Part shown: positions 31,076 through 40,369 of the stretch, piece by piece | Numbering within the stretch: position 1 is the stretch's first letter | Layout of the letters: the number at the start of each line of letters is the position of its first letter | NCBI GenBank assembly: GCA_963799975.1 | Contig: CAWCZF010000006.1 | Span: 3,534,001 to 3,598,000, forward strand | DNA from: Actinoallomurus sp963799975 | GTDB lineage: Bacteria; Actinomycetota; Actinomycetes; Streptosporangiales; Streptosporangiaceae | Length of the DNA stretch: 64,000 bases | Direction: 5' to 3' | The notes under the pieces: model-generated | Database searches by the model: none | What the model was told of the DNA's origin: nothing | What the model saw: only the letters and a program-made list of their open reading frames with translations | Translations under genes and position numbers: made by a program

Positions 31076-31498
31076 TCAGGAATCGGCGAACAGCTTCTCC
31101 AGCGCGGGCAGCGCGGCCTCGATCGCGGCGCGCTCGGCGTCGTCGAGCAGCGCCAGGCGGCCGGCGAGGAAGGCGATCCGCTGCTCGCGGCCCCGGATGA
31201 GCCGCTCCCGGCCGACCGGAGTCAGCTCGGCGGTGACGACCCGCGCGTCGTCGGCGTCACGCCCGCGTACGACGAGCCCGTCGCGTGCGAGCCGGCCGAT
31301 CTGGCGTGTCATCGTCGGCAGGCGGACCCCGTGCTCGGCGGCGAGATCGGACATCCGGCGCGAGCCGCCCTCCAGCGAGCCCATCACGAACATCTGCTGC
31401 TGCGTGATGGACTGCGTGGCACTCGCGCGACGGAGTACGAGAACGATGTCGCGGATATGCTGGTTGAATCGCTCGGCGAGCACGCGGGAATCAGACAT
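31076..31498 (-). CDS. MarR-family transcriptional regulator
   Basis: 140 residues from ATG 31498, preceded by GAGGAAAGAAC. Winged helix: ITQQQMFVMGSLEGGSRRMS, LAAEHGVRLPTMTRQIGRLA and the wing LVVRGRDADDARVVTAELTP with the family D-x-R-x3 pattern. C-terminal dimerisation helices end in ALPALEKLFADS. A TTAGC-N3-GCTAA dyad 35 bases upstream may be its own operator. Target genes unclear; the divergent xseA is housekeeping. Confidence 0.88.
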   Translation of the reverse strand: MSDSRVLAERFNQHIRDIVLVLRRASATQSITQQQMFVMGSLEGGSRRMSDLAAEHGVRLPTMTRQIGRLARDGLVVRGRDADDARVVTAELTPVGRERLIRGREQRIAFLAGRLALLDDAERAAIEAALPALEKLFADS

Positions 31499-31532
31499 GT
31501 TCTTTCCTCGTTTCACGCTAGCAGAGCCCCGT

Positions 31533-31545
31533 TTAGCTGGGCTAA
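31533..31545. promoter_or_regulatory. Dyad in the marR-xseA intergenic region
   Basis: TTAGC-TGG-GCTAA, a perfect 5-bp inverted repeat lying between the MarR start (31498) and the xseA start (31658). Position and size fit a MarR-type operator for autoregulation. Confidence 0.4.
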
Positions 31546-31657
31546 CTACGGAGTGTGGGGTTGGCCACACGCTCCGTCCAGCCCGCCTCGCCGACACCCT
31601 GCCGTCCCGTCCGCCACCCGTACCACTCCGCGCCCGGAGCTTGACTAGGCTGCGCTC

Positions 31658-32876
31658 ATGGCGCTGGAGACCTCACCGGAGTCGCCGACCCCGGTCCGCA
31701 CTGTCCTGCAGCTCGTCGGCGGCTGGATCTCCAAGCTCGGCCGGATCTGGGTGGAGGGACAGATCACCGAGCTGAACCGCCGCGCGGGCACGGTCTACTT
31801 CACCCTCCGCGACCCGGTCGCCAACGTGTCCGTACGCGTCGTGTGCCCGCGTACGGTCTGCGACGCGGGCGGCCCCGCCGTCATCGACGGCGCGCGCGTG
31901 GTCGTGCACGTCAAGCCCGACTTCTACATCAACCGCGGCTCGTTCGCGCTCTCGGCACTGGAGATCAGGCCGGTGGGCGTCGGCGAGCTCCTGGCCAGGC
32001 TGGAGCGGCTCAAGCAGCTCCTGTCCGCCGAGGGCGTCTTCAACGCCGCGCGCAAGCGCGCCGCTGCCCTTCCTGCCCGGCACCGTCGGCCTGATCTGCG
32101 GCCGCGACTCCGCCGCCGAGCGCGACGTGCTGGAGAACGCGCGCCGCCGCTGGCCCGCGGTCCGCTTCCGTGTCGAGAACACCGCCGTGCAGGGCGTCTA
32201 CGCCGCGGGCGAGGTCATCGACGCGCTCGCCCGGCTCGACGCCGACCGCGACGTCGAGGTGATCATCGTCGCCCGCGGCGGCGGCTCGCTGGAGGATCTG
32301 CTCGCCTTCTCCGACGAGGCACTCGTACGCGCCGTCGCCGCCACGCGTACGCCCGTGGTGTCGGCGATCGGGCACGAGCAGGACACGCCGCTGCTCGACT
32401 ACGTCGCCGACGTGCGCGCCTCCACCCCGACCGACGCCGCCAAGAAGACCGTGCCCGACGTACGCGAGCAGCTCACGCTCGTCCGCCAGCTGCGCGACCG
32501 CGGCCGGCGCTGCCTGTCCGGCCGGGTGGAGCGCGAGGTGCAGTGGCTGGCGGGAGTGCGCTCGCGGCCCGCCCTGGCCGATCCGGTGCGCGAGATCGAA
32601 CGGCAGGCCGAGGCGGTCGGCACGCTGCGGGACCGCACGCGGCGATGCCTGTCCGCGGCCCTCGACCGGGCCGCCGACGACCTCTCGCACACGCGCGGGC
32701 GGCTTGTGGCGCTCTCCCCCGCGGCCACGCTCGAACGCGGCTACGCGGTGATCCAGCGCAGGGACGACTCGGTCGTACGCACCGCGGCGGAGGTGCGCAA
32801 GGACGATGAGCTGCTCGTCCGGTTCCAGGACGGCCGGGTCACGGTACGCGTCGACACGTCTGATCCCGCGGCCTGA
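31658..32876 (+). CDS. xseA: Exodeoxyribonuclease VII large subunit (one frameshift)
   Basis: About 405 residues. N-terminal OB-fold: TVLQLVGGWISKLGRIWVEG, TVYFTLRDPVANVSV. One extra base near 32058 breaks the frame; repaired it reads PLPFLPGTVGLICGRDSAAE, then VEVIIVARGGGSLEDLLAFS and IGHEQDTPLLDYVADVRAST, the conserved XseA catalytic region, followed by the coiled-coil C-terminus. The length leaves a remainder of one, confirming a single insertion. With XseB it forms exonuclease VII, which degrades single-stranded DNA. xseB lies 0.7 kb downstream. Confidence 0.95.
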
Positions 32877-33000
32877 GCGCGGCGTACCACGGCATGACGC
32901 CCGTGATTCCGCCTGTCCGGATAGGGTGTTTCGGCATGATCCGTTTGCCGGGCGGCCGACGAACGCCGCTCGACACCGCCCGGCCGCCGAAGGACTCTCC

Positions 33001-33561
33001 GTGACCCAGCCTCAGCCGTACCAGCAGCCGTACCAGGGCCCTCGATATCCGGAGCCGGACCCGCGGCGGTTCGAGGCCCCCGGCCCCTTCCCGCAGTCCG
33101 AGCAGGGCTACCAGCCGGGCTACCAGCAGCCGTACCAGGCGCCGCAGCAGGCCGGGTATCCGGCGGAGGCCGTCTGCCGGATCTGCGGCAACGGTCCGGC
33201 CGCACCGGCGACGTTCCGCGCGGTGGTCGGCTTCGTCTTCATGCACACGATGTGGACCGCGCGCGGACCGTACTGCCGCGACTGCGGGATGCACACCTTC
33301 CGCCGCCAGACGACCAAGTCCTTGACCGGCGGCTGGTGCAGCATCGGGGCCATCGCCCTGACCCCGGTCTTCGTGCTCATGAACCTCCACGCCCGTGGGA
33401 AGGTCGCCGGCCTGCCCGCACCACGGCCGCGCCCGGACGGCCGGGGACGGCGGCCGCTCGACCCGGGACGGCCGGTCCACGAGCGCCCCGGCGCGTACGT
33501 CTACCCGCTCCTGGCCGCCCTCCTGGTGGTCGCGATCGTCGCCGCCAACCTCGCCTCCTGA
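33001..33561 (+). CDS. PYQQPY-repeat membrane protein with two CxxC pairs
   Basis: 186 residues from GTG 33001 with AAGGA six bases upstream. The Pro/Gln/Tyr-rich N-terminus (PYQQPYQGPRYPEPD; two further PYQ units) is followed by a zinc-ribbon-like segment AVCRICGNGPA ... YCRDCGMHTF flanking a hydrophobic stretch. A helix (WCSIGAIALTPVFVLMNL) and a C-terminal helix (VYPLLAALLVVAIVAANL) make it a membrane protein. Family not named with confidence. Inserted between xseA and xseB, which are usually adjacent. Confidence 0.72.
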   Translation: MTQPQPYQQPYQGPRYPEPDPRRFEAPGPFPQSEQGYQPGYQQPYQAPQQAGYPAEAVCRICGNGPAAPATFRAVVGFVFMHTMWTARGPYCRDCGMHTFRRQTTKSLTGGWCSIGAIALTPVFVLMNLHARGKVAGLPAPRPRPDGRGRRPLDPGRPVHERPGAYVYPLLAALLVVAIVAANLAS

Positions 33562-33605
33562 GCGCCCGCGCCGCGCCCGCGCCCGGCGGCCCGTAGGGTT
33601 GGGGT

Positions 33606-33842
33606 GTGACGGAGGAGAAGACCGAACTTTCCTATGAGCAGGCGCGCGACGAGTTGACCGACGTCGTACGGCGGCTGGAGGCCGGCGGGCTCACGCTCGA
33701 GGAGTCGCTGACACTCTGGCAGCGCGGCGAGCGGCTCGCCGGGATCTGCGAGGAGTGGCTCGAAGGCGCACGCGCCAGGCTCGCCGAGGCGATGGCCGAG
33801 CGCGCCGCACCGGACGCCGCCGCGGAGGGCGCGCCGTTCTGA
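33606..33842 (+). CDS. xseB: Exodeoxyribonuclease VII small subunit
   Basis: 78 residues from GTG 33606. LSYEQARDELTDVVRRLEAG and LTLEESLTLWQRGERLAGIC are the diagnostic XseB helices. It assembles in several copies along the XseA coiled coil to form the active nuclease. Separated from xseA by the PYQQPY membrane gene but on the same strand and probably in the same transcript. Confidence 0.95.
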   Translation: MTEEKTELSYEQARDELTDVVRRLEAGGLTLEESLTLWQRGERLAGICEEWLEGARARLAEAMAERAAPDAAAEGAPF

Positions 33843-33849
33843 GCGCGGC

Positions 33850-34494
33850 CTAGGACGGAGCGGGCGACGGCTTGGGCTGGGCCCGCAGCGAGCCGGCCAG
33901 CACGGCGAGTTCGTCGTAGGAGGCCGTGCCGGTGAGCACGAGGGTCACCCCCGGCAGCCGGCGTACGAGCGAGCGCTGCTTCTTGTCCGGGCGGAACGCA
34001 CGGTCCCACGTCGCGCCGGCGACCTGTGCGGTGCCGTCCGGGTGGCCCTGGCTGGTCATCCGGTCGACGAAGTCGCCCGGGCCGTCCGGGGTCTCGTTGC
34101 TCTCCTCCAGCGCGGCGTACTCCTTGCTCGGCGTGTTGAAGCCGAGGTGCCAGGAGACCGGGCCGCCCGCGCGGCCGCTCAGCCGGGTGCTCGTGGGATA
34201 CCACCCCTGCGGCAGGCCCTCGGGCGCCTGCACCGGGTACGGCGCGACGGCACGCAGGCCGGCCAGGTCGCTCTGGTAGTCGGCGCGCGGCATGGCGCTC
34301 TCGTTGCGGCGCGGAGTGATGAGGATCACCAGGCCGACCACGACCAGGCACGACAGCATCGCCATGGTAAAACCGGGCAGACCGGACATCAGTCGCCGGT
34401 AGACCCCCGGGGACACGATGACGGGTCCCGCGGGCGCCTTGTCCGCGGTTTCGGTGGCCGTCGCCGCCCCCGTGGTCTCAGACTCGTCGCTCAC
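33850..34494 (-). CDS. DUF4245 domain membrane protein
   Basis: About 214 residues from GTG 34494, overlapping the TetR stop. One membrane helix (GFTMAMLSCLVVVGLVILI) is followed by an exported domain: ADYQSDLAGLRAVAPYPVQA, PEGLPQGWYPTSTRLS, WHLGFNTPSKEYAALEES and LVLTGTASYDELAVLAGSL. This is the DUF4245 fold and topology, equivalent to Rv1100 in the xse-glpX neighbourhood. Function unknown. Confidence 0.88.
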   Translation of the reverse strand: MSDESETTGAATATETADKAPAGPVIVSPGVYRRLMSGLPGFTMAMLSCLVVVGLVILITPRRNESAMPRADYQSDLAGLRAVAPYPVQAPEGLPQGWYPTSTRLSGRAGGPVSWHLGFNTPSKEYAALEESNETPDGPGDFVDRMTSQGHPDGTAQVAGATWDRAFRPDKKQRSLVRRLPGVTLVLTGTASYDELAVLAGSLRAQPKPSPAPS

Positions 34495-35164
34495 GCGTGC
34501 TCTCCATGCGGGAGATGATGGCCAGCACGTCGTCGGCGAGGCGGCGGGACGCCGTCTCGTCATCCGACAGCGACACCTCCGAGACCGCGCCGGACATCGC
34601 GCCGGTCAGTACGACCACGAGCGCCTCGTCCACCTCGCCGTCGCCCTTGTCGAACAGGGCCGCGTTGCGCCGCGCCCAGGTGCGGAGGCGGTCGCGCAGG
34701 GCGCGGTCGAAGCCGGGCGGGCCGTCGCCGGACAGGAACAGGCGTGCAAGGTCGGGTTCGGCGAGGCAGCCGTCGAGGTAGGCGCGGGCGCCGGCGATGA
34801 ACAGCCGCATCGGGTCGGCTTCGCCCTGGTCACGTGCCAGGTGGACGGCCTCGCGGGTGCGTTCCTGCTGCCGGGTCTGGAACTCCTCGAAGAGCGTGAG
34901 GTAAAGATCGGCCTTGCCGCTGAAGTGGTGGTAGAGGCTGCCGACGCTGGCACCGGCCTTGGCCACGATGTCGGTCACGGCCGCTTGTGCGAACCCGGAC
35001 ACCGAGAAGACTTCGCGCGCGGCGGCCAGCAGCGCGCCGCGTGTCGCGGCACCGCGGTCGGAGGTGCGCTGGAGGTGTTCGATGCTCAACTGCGGGCTCC
35101 TCGCCGTGCCGGAGACCGGCGCGCCGCGTGCCGCCGGTGCGGCCGGTCGCCGCGAGTCGGGCAC
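34478..35164 (-). CDS. TetR-family transcriptional regulator
   Basis: 228 residues from GTG 35164. A 40-residue N-terminal extension precedes the HTH: RGALLAAAREVFSVSGFAQA, AVTDIVAKAGASVGSLYHHF, SGKADLYLTLFEEF. The C-terminal ligand-binding domain is rich in Leu/Ala/Asp. Internal starts are possible because the extension is not typical. It overlaps the DUF4245 gene by 17 bases, so the two are probably expressed together. Confidence 0.88.
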   Translation of the reverse strand: MPDSRRPAAPAARGAPVSGTARSPQLSIEHLQRTSDRGAATRGALLAAAREVFSVSGFAQAAVTDIVAKAGASVGSLYHHFSGKADLYLTLFEEFQTRQQERTREAVHLARDQGEADPMRLFIAGARAYLDGCLAEPDLARLFLSGDGPPGFDRALRDRLRTWARRNAALFDKGDGEVDEALVVVLTGAMSGAVSEVSLSDDETASRRLADDVLAIISRMESTRERRV

Positions 35165-35468
35165 GTCGCCCGCCCACCGGGTCGCCGCTTGGTTTCGCTG
35201 CTCATTACGGCCCTAGATTACGCCTTGTCGGCACCGAATTTACGTCTCTGGGCATCTGAGCGGGCCACGGAGCCGATCGGATCGGCCTGCGCTACGATGC
35301 GACCCGCCCACCACGCCGCCCGATCGCGGAATGTGGTGCCTCGCGCAGGCAAGATCTCCGTAAAAACGGGCATGTCCTGAAGTGCCCGAAGTCACGCCGA
35401 CCGCCACTGACATTCCGAGGAGGGAGCGGCGTCCGCCCCGGCCCAGGCCGATACGCGCCGCGCATCCG
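35165..35468. other. Intergenic region between tetR and glpX
   Basis: About 300 bases separating divergent genes. AT-richer patches (CATTACGGCCCTAGATTACGC near 35203-35223 and GTAAAAACGGGCATGTCC near 35360) are candidate promoters. An in-frame extension of glpX back to 35382 is possible. No RNA gene seen. Confidence 0.4.
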
Positions 35469-36504
35469 ATGACCGAAGAGACCACTGACTCCACTCCCCT
35501 GGTGACGGAGGCGGACGCTCCGGATCGCAACCTCGCGCTGGAGCTCGTACGGGTGACCGAGGCGGCGGCGATGGCCGCGGCCCGCTGGGTGGGCCGCGGC
35601 GACAAGAACGGCGCCGACGGCGCGGCGGTGAACGCCATGCGCCAACTGATCAACACGGTCTCGATGAACGGCGTCGTGGTGATCGGCGAGGGCGAGAAGG
35701 ACAAGGCCCCGATGCTCTTCAACGGCGAGCAGGTGGGCGATGGTCAGGGCGCCGAGCTGCGATGTCGCGGTCGACCCGATCGACGGCACGCGCCTGGCCG
35801 CCCTCGGCATGAGCAACGCCATCGCGGTGATCGCGGTGAGCCCGCGCGGCACGATGTACGACCCGTCGGCGGTCTTCTACATGGAGAAGCTGGCCACCGG
35901 CCCGGAGGCGGCCGACGTCGTCAGCATCGACGCGCCGGTACGCGACAACATCCGCGCGGTGGCACGGGCCAAGGGCTCCTCACCGGAGGACGTCACGGTC
36001 GTCATCCTCGACCGGCCTCGGCACGAGGACATCGTCAAGCAGGTACGCGAGGCGGGCGCGCGGATCAAGTTCATCACCGACGGCGACGTGGCCGGCGCGA
36101 TCATGGCCGCACGGGAGAACACCGGCATCGACCTGATGCTCGGCATCGGCGGCACTCCCGAGGGGATCATCGCGGCCTGCGCGATCAAGTCGCTCGGCGG
36201 CGTGCTCCAAGGGCGGCTCTGGCCCAAGGACGACGCCGAGCGGCAGAAGGCGATCGACGCCGGGCACGACCTGTCCCGCGTGCTGACGACCGAGGACCTG
36301 GTCACCTCCGACGACGTCTTCTTCGCCGCGACCGGCATCACCGACGGGGAGCTGACCCACGGCGTCCGCTACAACCGGGGCATCGCGTTCACCAACTCCC
36401 TCGTGATGCGCTCGCGCAGCGGCACGATCCGCCGGATCGACAGCGAGCACCGGCTGAGCAAGCTGCGCGCCTACTCCGCCATCAACTTCGACACGGCCGG
36501 CTAG
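35469..36504 (+). CDS. glpX: Class II fructose-1,6-bisphosphatase (one frameshift)
   Basis: About 345 residues. EAPDRN-like ADAPDRNLALELVRVTEAAA, RWVGRGDKNGADGAAVNAMR and VVIGEGEKDKAPML start the family signature. An extra C at about 35756 interrupts it just before CDVAVDPIDGT, which holds the metal-binding Asp residues. Then RPRHEDIVKQ, ITDGDVAGAI and GIGGTPEGIIAACAIKSLGG follow. It removes phosphate from fructose-1,6-bisphosphate in gluconeogenesis, the same pathway as the PEP carboxykinase at the right edge. I chose ATG 35469; a longer form from 35382 is in frame. Confidence 0.95.
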
Positions 36505-36866
36505 CGGCTGAGCAGCACCATCTCGAGGACCTGGGCGATGAAGCCGAGCACGGCCAGGATGCCCCAGACGACCAGCACGACCTTCGCCCAGCGCGGCATC
36601 CGCGGTTTCACCGGGCCGGTCGCCTGGCCGTACGGCGGCGGGCCGGGCGGCCGCTGCTCCCACAGGGGCGGCGGGGCGGCGTACGGCTGACCCATCGGAC
36701 CCGCCGGCCCCGGCTGACCCGGCTGGGGCCCGTACGCCTCGCCGGGCGCCATGCCCGGTGGCAGCCACGCGGGCTGCGTCCCGGCGCCGGGCGACTCCAG
36801 CGGCACCCAGGTCGAGGCCGCACGCGGGTCGGGATGTGAGTCCGGTTCGCCCGGCTGAGCGGTCAC
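36501..36866 (-). CDS. Small Pro-rich single-pass membrane protein
   Basis: 121 residues. The first 90 are Pro/Gly/Gln-rich and presumably cytoplasmic; one C-terminal helix (WAKVVLVVWGILAVLGFIAQ) ends in VLEMVLLSR. Its stop overlaps the glpX stop region by four bases in convergent orientation. No named family recognised; such tail-anchored Pro-rich proteins are common in actinomycetes. Confidence 0.7.
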   Translation of the reverse strand: MTAQPGEPDSHPDPRAASTWVPLESPGAGTQPAWLPPGMAPGEAYGPQPGQPGPAGPMGQPYAAPPPLWEQRPPGPPPYGQATGPVKPRMPRWAKVVLVVWGILAVLGFIAQVLEMVLLSR

Positions 36867-36948
36867 GCGCGCCCCCGTCCCTCCCGCGACTTTCCGGCCC
36901 TCGGCGACCGGAAGGTCCGCGTCTCGGCGAATCTACCGAATCAGGCGG

Positions 36949-37803
36949 CTATTTGACTCCCCCGGCGGTGAGCCCGCCGACGAGGTAGCGCTCGATGAAG
37001 ACGAAGAGGATCACCACCGGCACGATCGCGATCAGCGAGGTCGCGAAGAGGTACTGCCAGTTCTCCTGGTACGACGTGACGAACCCGGGGATGGCGACGG
37101 TCAGCGGCTGGCGGTTGGGCGAGGACGTGATCGTCAGGGCGACGACGTACTCGTTCCACGCCCCGATGAACGTGTAGATCACCGCGGTGACCAGGCCGGG
37201 CAGGGACAGTGGCAGCGTGACCCGCGTCAACGCCTTGACCTTGCCCGCCCCGTCGAGGTAGGCGGCCTCCTCCAGCTCCTTCGGGATGCTCGCGAAGTAC
37301 CCGTGCAGGATCCACACGCAGAACGGCAGGTTGAAGGCGGCGTTGACCAGGATCAGCGCGAGCAGCGTGTCGGTCAGGTCGAGCGCCACCATCTCGCGGT
37401 AGATGCCGATCACCAGGGCGGTGGGCGCGAACATCTGCGTGACGAGCACCAGCAGCAGGAACGCGCCGCGCCCGCGGAACCGGTTGCGCGCCGTGTAGTA
37501 CGCCGCCGGCAGCGCCACCACCAGCGCGATCAGCGTGGCCACGCCCGCGACGATGAGCGAGACCTGCATGTTCTGCCAGATCGGCGCGGCCTTCCACACG
37601 TTGACGAAGTTGGCGAAGTCCCAGTGCTTCGGCAGGAACGTGGTCGGCGAGCTGGTCAGCTCGCGGTTGGGCTTGAGTGCCGTGAGCGCCATCTCCAGGT
37701 ACGGCGCGACGAAGGCGAGCGCGACCAGGTACGCCACACCGCTGAGGATCACGACCCGGACCCGGCCGCCCGACCCCGGCCTGCTCGTGGATCTCACCGT
37801 CAC
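36949..37803 (-). CDS. Carbohydrate ABC transporter permease, MalG-type
   Basis: About 284 residues from GTG 37803, overlapping the upstream permease stop (GTGA). Six hydrophobic segments and the EAA loop EELEEAAYLDGAGKVKALTR then LPLSLPGL, which contacts the ATPase. NEYVVALTITSSPNRQPLTV follows the family pattern. With the MalF-type partner it forms the membrane channel of a CUT1 sugar importer. No ATPase gene is present in the operon. Confidence 0.95.
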   Translation of the reverse strand: MTVRSTSRPGSGGRVRVVILSGVAYLVALAFVAPYLEMALTALKPNRELTSSPTTFLPKHWDFANFVNVWKAAPIWQNMQVSLIVAGVATLIALVVALPAAYYTARNRFRGRGAFLLLVLVTQMFAPTALVIGIYREMVALDLTDTLLALILVNAAFNLPFCVWILHGYFASIPKELEEAAYLDGAGKVKALTRVTLPLSLPGLVTAVIYTFIGAWNEYVVALTITSSPNRQPLTVAIPGFVTSYQENWQYLFATSLIAIVPVVILFVFIERYLVGGLTAGGVK

Positions 37804-38747
37804 GCCTCCCTGCCCCAGCCGACGGCCCGCAGGTACAGCAGGACCAGGATCAGGATCAGCCCGAAGTTCACGACCGCCATCGCGGCGGACTCCCCGACGT
37901 CGCCGGACCCGATGAAGGCGAGTTTGTACATGAACGTCGTGCTGGTGTCGGTCTTGCTCCCCGGTCCGCCGCCGGTCATCGCGTAGATGATCGGGAAGGA
38001 GTTGAACACGTTGATCACGTTGATGATCGCCGCGACCAGCAGCGACGGCCGCAGCAGCGGCAGTGTGATGCGGAAGTAGGTGCGTACGACGCCGGCGCCG
38101 TCCACGCGAGCCGCCTCGTAGATCTCCTCCGGGACGGTCTGGAGCCCCGCCAGGATGACGAACGAGGTGAACGGCAGCGAGACGAAGACGGCCACCCACA
38201 TCATCCAGATCAGCGCCTGTACGGGGTGCGCCAGCCAGTTCACCGGGCGGTCGATGACGCCCAGGCCCTGGAGGATCTTGTTGACCACGCCGTAGTAGTT
38301 GTTGAGCATCCACTTCCACGTCAGCGCGGTCATCAGCACCGACGCCGCCCAGGGCACGACCACCGCCCAGCGCACCACGCGCCGCCCGGGGAACCGCACG
38401 TTGAGCAACTGCCCGAGCGCCAGCGACACGACGACCGTGGCCAGGACGACGCCGACCACCCACACCACGGTGCGCAGCAGGACGTTGACGAGGTCGGGCT
38501 CGTCGAACAGGTCCCGGTAGTTCCCGGTGCCGCGGTTGCCGATCGTCGCCCCGGAGGAGCTGATCCGGAGGATCGACGTGCGTGCCATCTCGATCACCGG
38601 CCACAGGACCACGGCCACGATCAGGATGACCGCTGGGCCGATCCACGGCAGCGGCGCGAGCGCCCGGCCGATCCTGCGCAGGGCGCTCGCCGGCCGCGGC
38701 GCCGGAGCACGGGCCCCGGCGCCGCGCGCCTCGACGGTGTCGTGCAC
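37800..38747 (-). CDS. Carbohydrate ABC transporter permease, MalF-type
   Basis: 315 residues from GTG 38747. An Ala/Pro-rich N-terminus is followed by six helices; the EAA loop is EEIYEAARVDGAGVVRTYFR then ITLPLLRPSL. FNSFPIIYAMTGGGPGSKTD is typical of MalF/UgpA permeases. It lies between the solute-binding protein gene and the MalG-type partner, with a GTGA overlap to the latter. Confidence 0.95.
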   Translation of the reverse strand: MHDTVEARGAGARAPAPRPASALRRIGRALAPLPWIGPAVILIVAVVLWPVIEMARTSILRISSSGATIGNRGTGNYRDLFDEPDLVNVLLRTVVWVVGVVLATVVVSLALGQLLNVRFPGRRVVRWAVVVPWAASVLMTALTWKWMLNNYYGVVNKILQGLGVIDRPVNWLAHPVQALIWMMWVAVFVSLPFTSFVILAGLQTVPEEIYEAARVDGAGVVRTYFRITLPLLRPSLLVAAIINVINVFNSFPIIYAMTGGGPGSKTDTSTTFMYKLAFIGSGDVGESAAMAVVNFGLILILVLLYLRAVGWGREA

Positions 38748-38757
38748 GGGTGGTCCG

Positions 38758-40014
38758 TCAGCCGTTCTTCTGCGCGGTCTGCTGAAGCTGGCTCAGTACG
38801 GTCTTCGGGTCGGGGGCGGTCATCGCCGTGCCGAGCTTCTCCTTGATCGTGTTCGCCAGCGGTCCCCAGGCGGCGTTGCCCGTGGGGTAGAACTTGGCGC
38901 TCGGCAGGGCGTCGATGAAGGGCTTGTCGTACGGCACGGCACCGCTGATCACGGTGCCCGCCGACTTGGTCACCGGCAGGAAGCCCTCTTCCTTCTGGAA
39001 GTTGGCGACGTTGTTCGTCTGGTAGAAGAAGTTCAGGAACTTGGAGACGGCTTCCTTCTTCTTGCCGCCGCTGTTCTTGAAGGCCACCAGGAAGTCCTGC
39101 ACGCCGAGCGTGCTGGGCGAGGACCCGGTCTTGCTGGGCAGCGGCGCGACGCCGTACGGCAGCTTGGCGTTGACCTTGTTGATGAAGCCGGCCGGCATGA
39201 AGACCGCGCCGTTGAGCATGCCGACCTTGCCCTGCGCGAACTCGTTGAAGACGTCCTTGCGGTCGGTCGTCTCCGGGTTCGGCTGCGTGAGACCGGCCTT
39301 CCGCAGGCCCTTGAGGTAGTTGAGCGTGTCCACGTTGGCCGGGCTGTCGAGCGCCCAGTTGCCGGACGGGTCGACGTAGCCGCCGCCGTTGTTCATCGCC
39401 CACATGAAGAACTCCGCCTGCGACTCCTCGGCACCGAGCGGCAGGCCCAGCGGGAAGACGCCCTTCGCCTTGGTCTTGATCTTCTGGGCGTCGGCCTGCA
39501 CCTCGTCCCACGTCGTGGGCGGTGCGGCGATGCCGGCCTTCTTGAAGATGTCCTTGTTGTAGAAGAACAGCCGGACGCTGGACAGCAGCGGCATGCCGTA
39601 CTGGGTGCCCTTGTACTTGTCGCCGTCGACGAACGAGGGGAGAATGTCGCCCGACACCTGCGAGGACAGCACGTCCGAGGTCGGGAACAGCAGGCCGTCG
39701 CGGGCGAAGTCGGCGAACGCGTTGTAGTTCAGGATGTCGGGCGTCTGCTTGGTCTGGACGTAGGTCTTGACCTTGGCGTCCATCTGGGTCCAGTCGACCA
39801 TCTCGAGGTTGACCTTGTAGCCCTTGTTCTGCGCCTCGAACGTCTTGATGAGGCTGTCCCACAGGCCCTTGGTCTTGTCGTCGTAGATCGCGGCGACGAA
39901 CCTGATGGTCTTGTCGTCCCCGCCGCCGCCGGAGGAACTCCCCTTGCTGCATCCGCTCAAGCCAAGGGTCACCGTGAGACCCGCGGCGATGGCGCCGAAG
40001 ATATGCCGTTTCAC
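38758..40014 (-). CDS. Extracellular solute-binding lipoprotein (family 1)
   Basis: 418 residues, intact. The signal peptide MKRHIFGAIAAGLTVTLGLS ends at lipobox LSGC, so it is a membrane-anchored receptor. The body has the family 1 pattern: a TIRFVAAIYDDKTKGLWDSL start, GTQYGMPLLSSVRLFFYNKD, and GKVGMLNGAVFMPAGF. It captures a sugar or oligosaccharide for the two permeases downstream. Substrate not readable from the sequence. Confidence 0.94.
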   Translation of the reverse strand: MKRHIFGAIAAGLTVTLGLSGCSKGSSSGGGGDDKTIRFVAAIYDDKTKGLWDSLIKTFEAQNKGYKVNLEMVDWTQMDAKVKTYVQTKQTPDILNYNAFADFARDGLLFPTSDVLSSQVSGDILPSFVDGDKYKGTQYGMPLLSSVRLFFYNKDIFKKAGIAAPPTTWDEVQADAQKIKTKAKGVFPLGLPLGAEESQAEFFMWAMNNGGGYVDPSGNWALDSPANVDTLNYLKGLRKAGLTQPNPETTDRKDVFNEFAQGKVGMLNGAVFMPAGFINKVNAKLPYGVAPLPSKTGSSPSTLGVQDFLVAFKNSGGKKKEAVSKFLNFFYQTNNVANFQKEEGFLPVTKSAGTVISGAVPYDKPFIDALPSAKFYPTGNAAWGPLANTIKEKLGTAMTAPDPKTVLSQLQQTAQKNG

Positions 40015-40174
40015 TGTCCCCGCCTCCTCTGTTCAGGCTTCGGGGCGCACGGGTGCGCGCGACGACCCCGGTCGGTTGTGTTCAAAGGGTCCTGCCAACC
40101 CCCGGTCCGGCCCTCGGCTCGGCACCCCGAGCGGCCGTTGGCGTGGCACAGCTACGCGGCTCGCGCCGCCGCCT

Positions 40175-40224
40175 CCTTTCACAGGCATGAAAGGTTGTGC
40201 ACGATTTGCCTGCTCAGCGAGCAG
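40175..40224. promoter_or_regulatory. Two inverted repeats upstream of the sugar ABC operon
   Basis: CCTTTCA-N6-TGAAAGG (40175-40194), a perfect 7-bp dyad, and CTGCTC-AGC-GAGCAG (40210-40224), a perfect 6-bp dyad, lie 160-210 bases upstream of the solute-binding gene. They are good operator candidates in the 355-base region 40015-40369, which otherwise holds no gene. No LacI/GntR regulator is encoded next to the operon. Confidence 0.5.
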
Positions 40225-40369
40225 AATCGCGCATGGCACTGAACGATAGGAGCTGGTCCGTACCAGTTCAAGGGGATGCACGGCGTGGAGTCTCAACCGT
40301 TATTGAATCCGCCGCGTGACCTGGTGATCCGTTTCGGTGATCAGCACGGGCGGGCGCGGCCGGCCCCGC

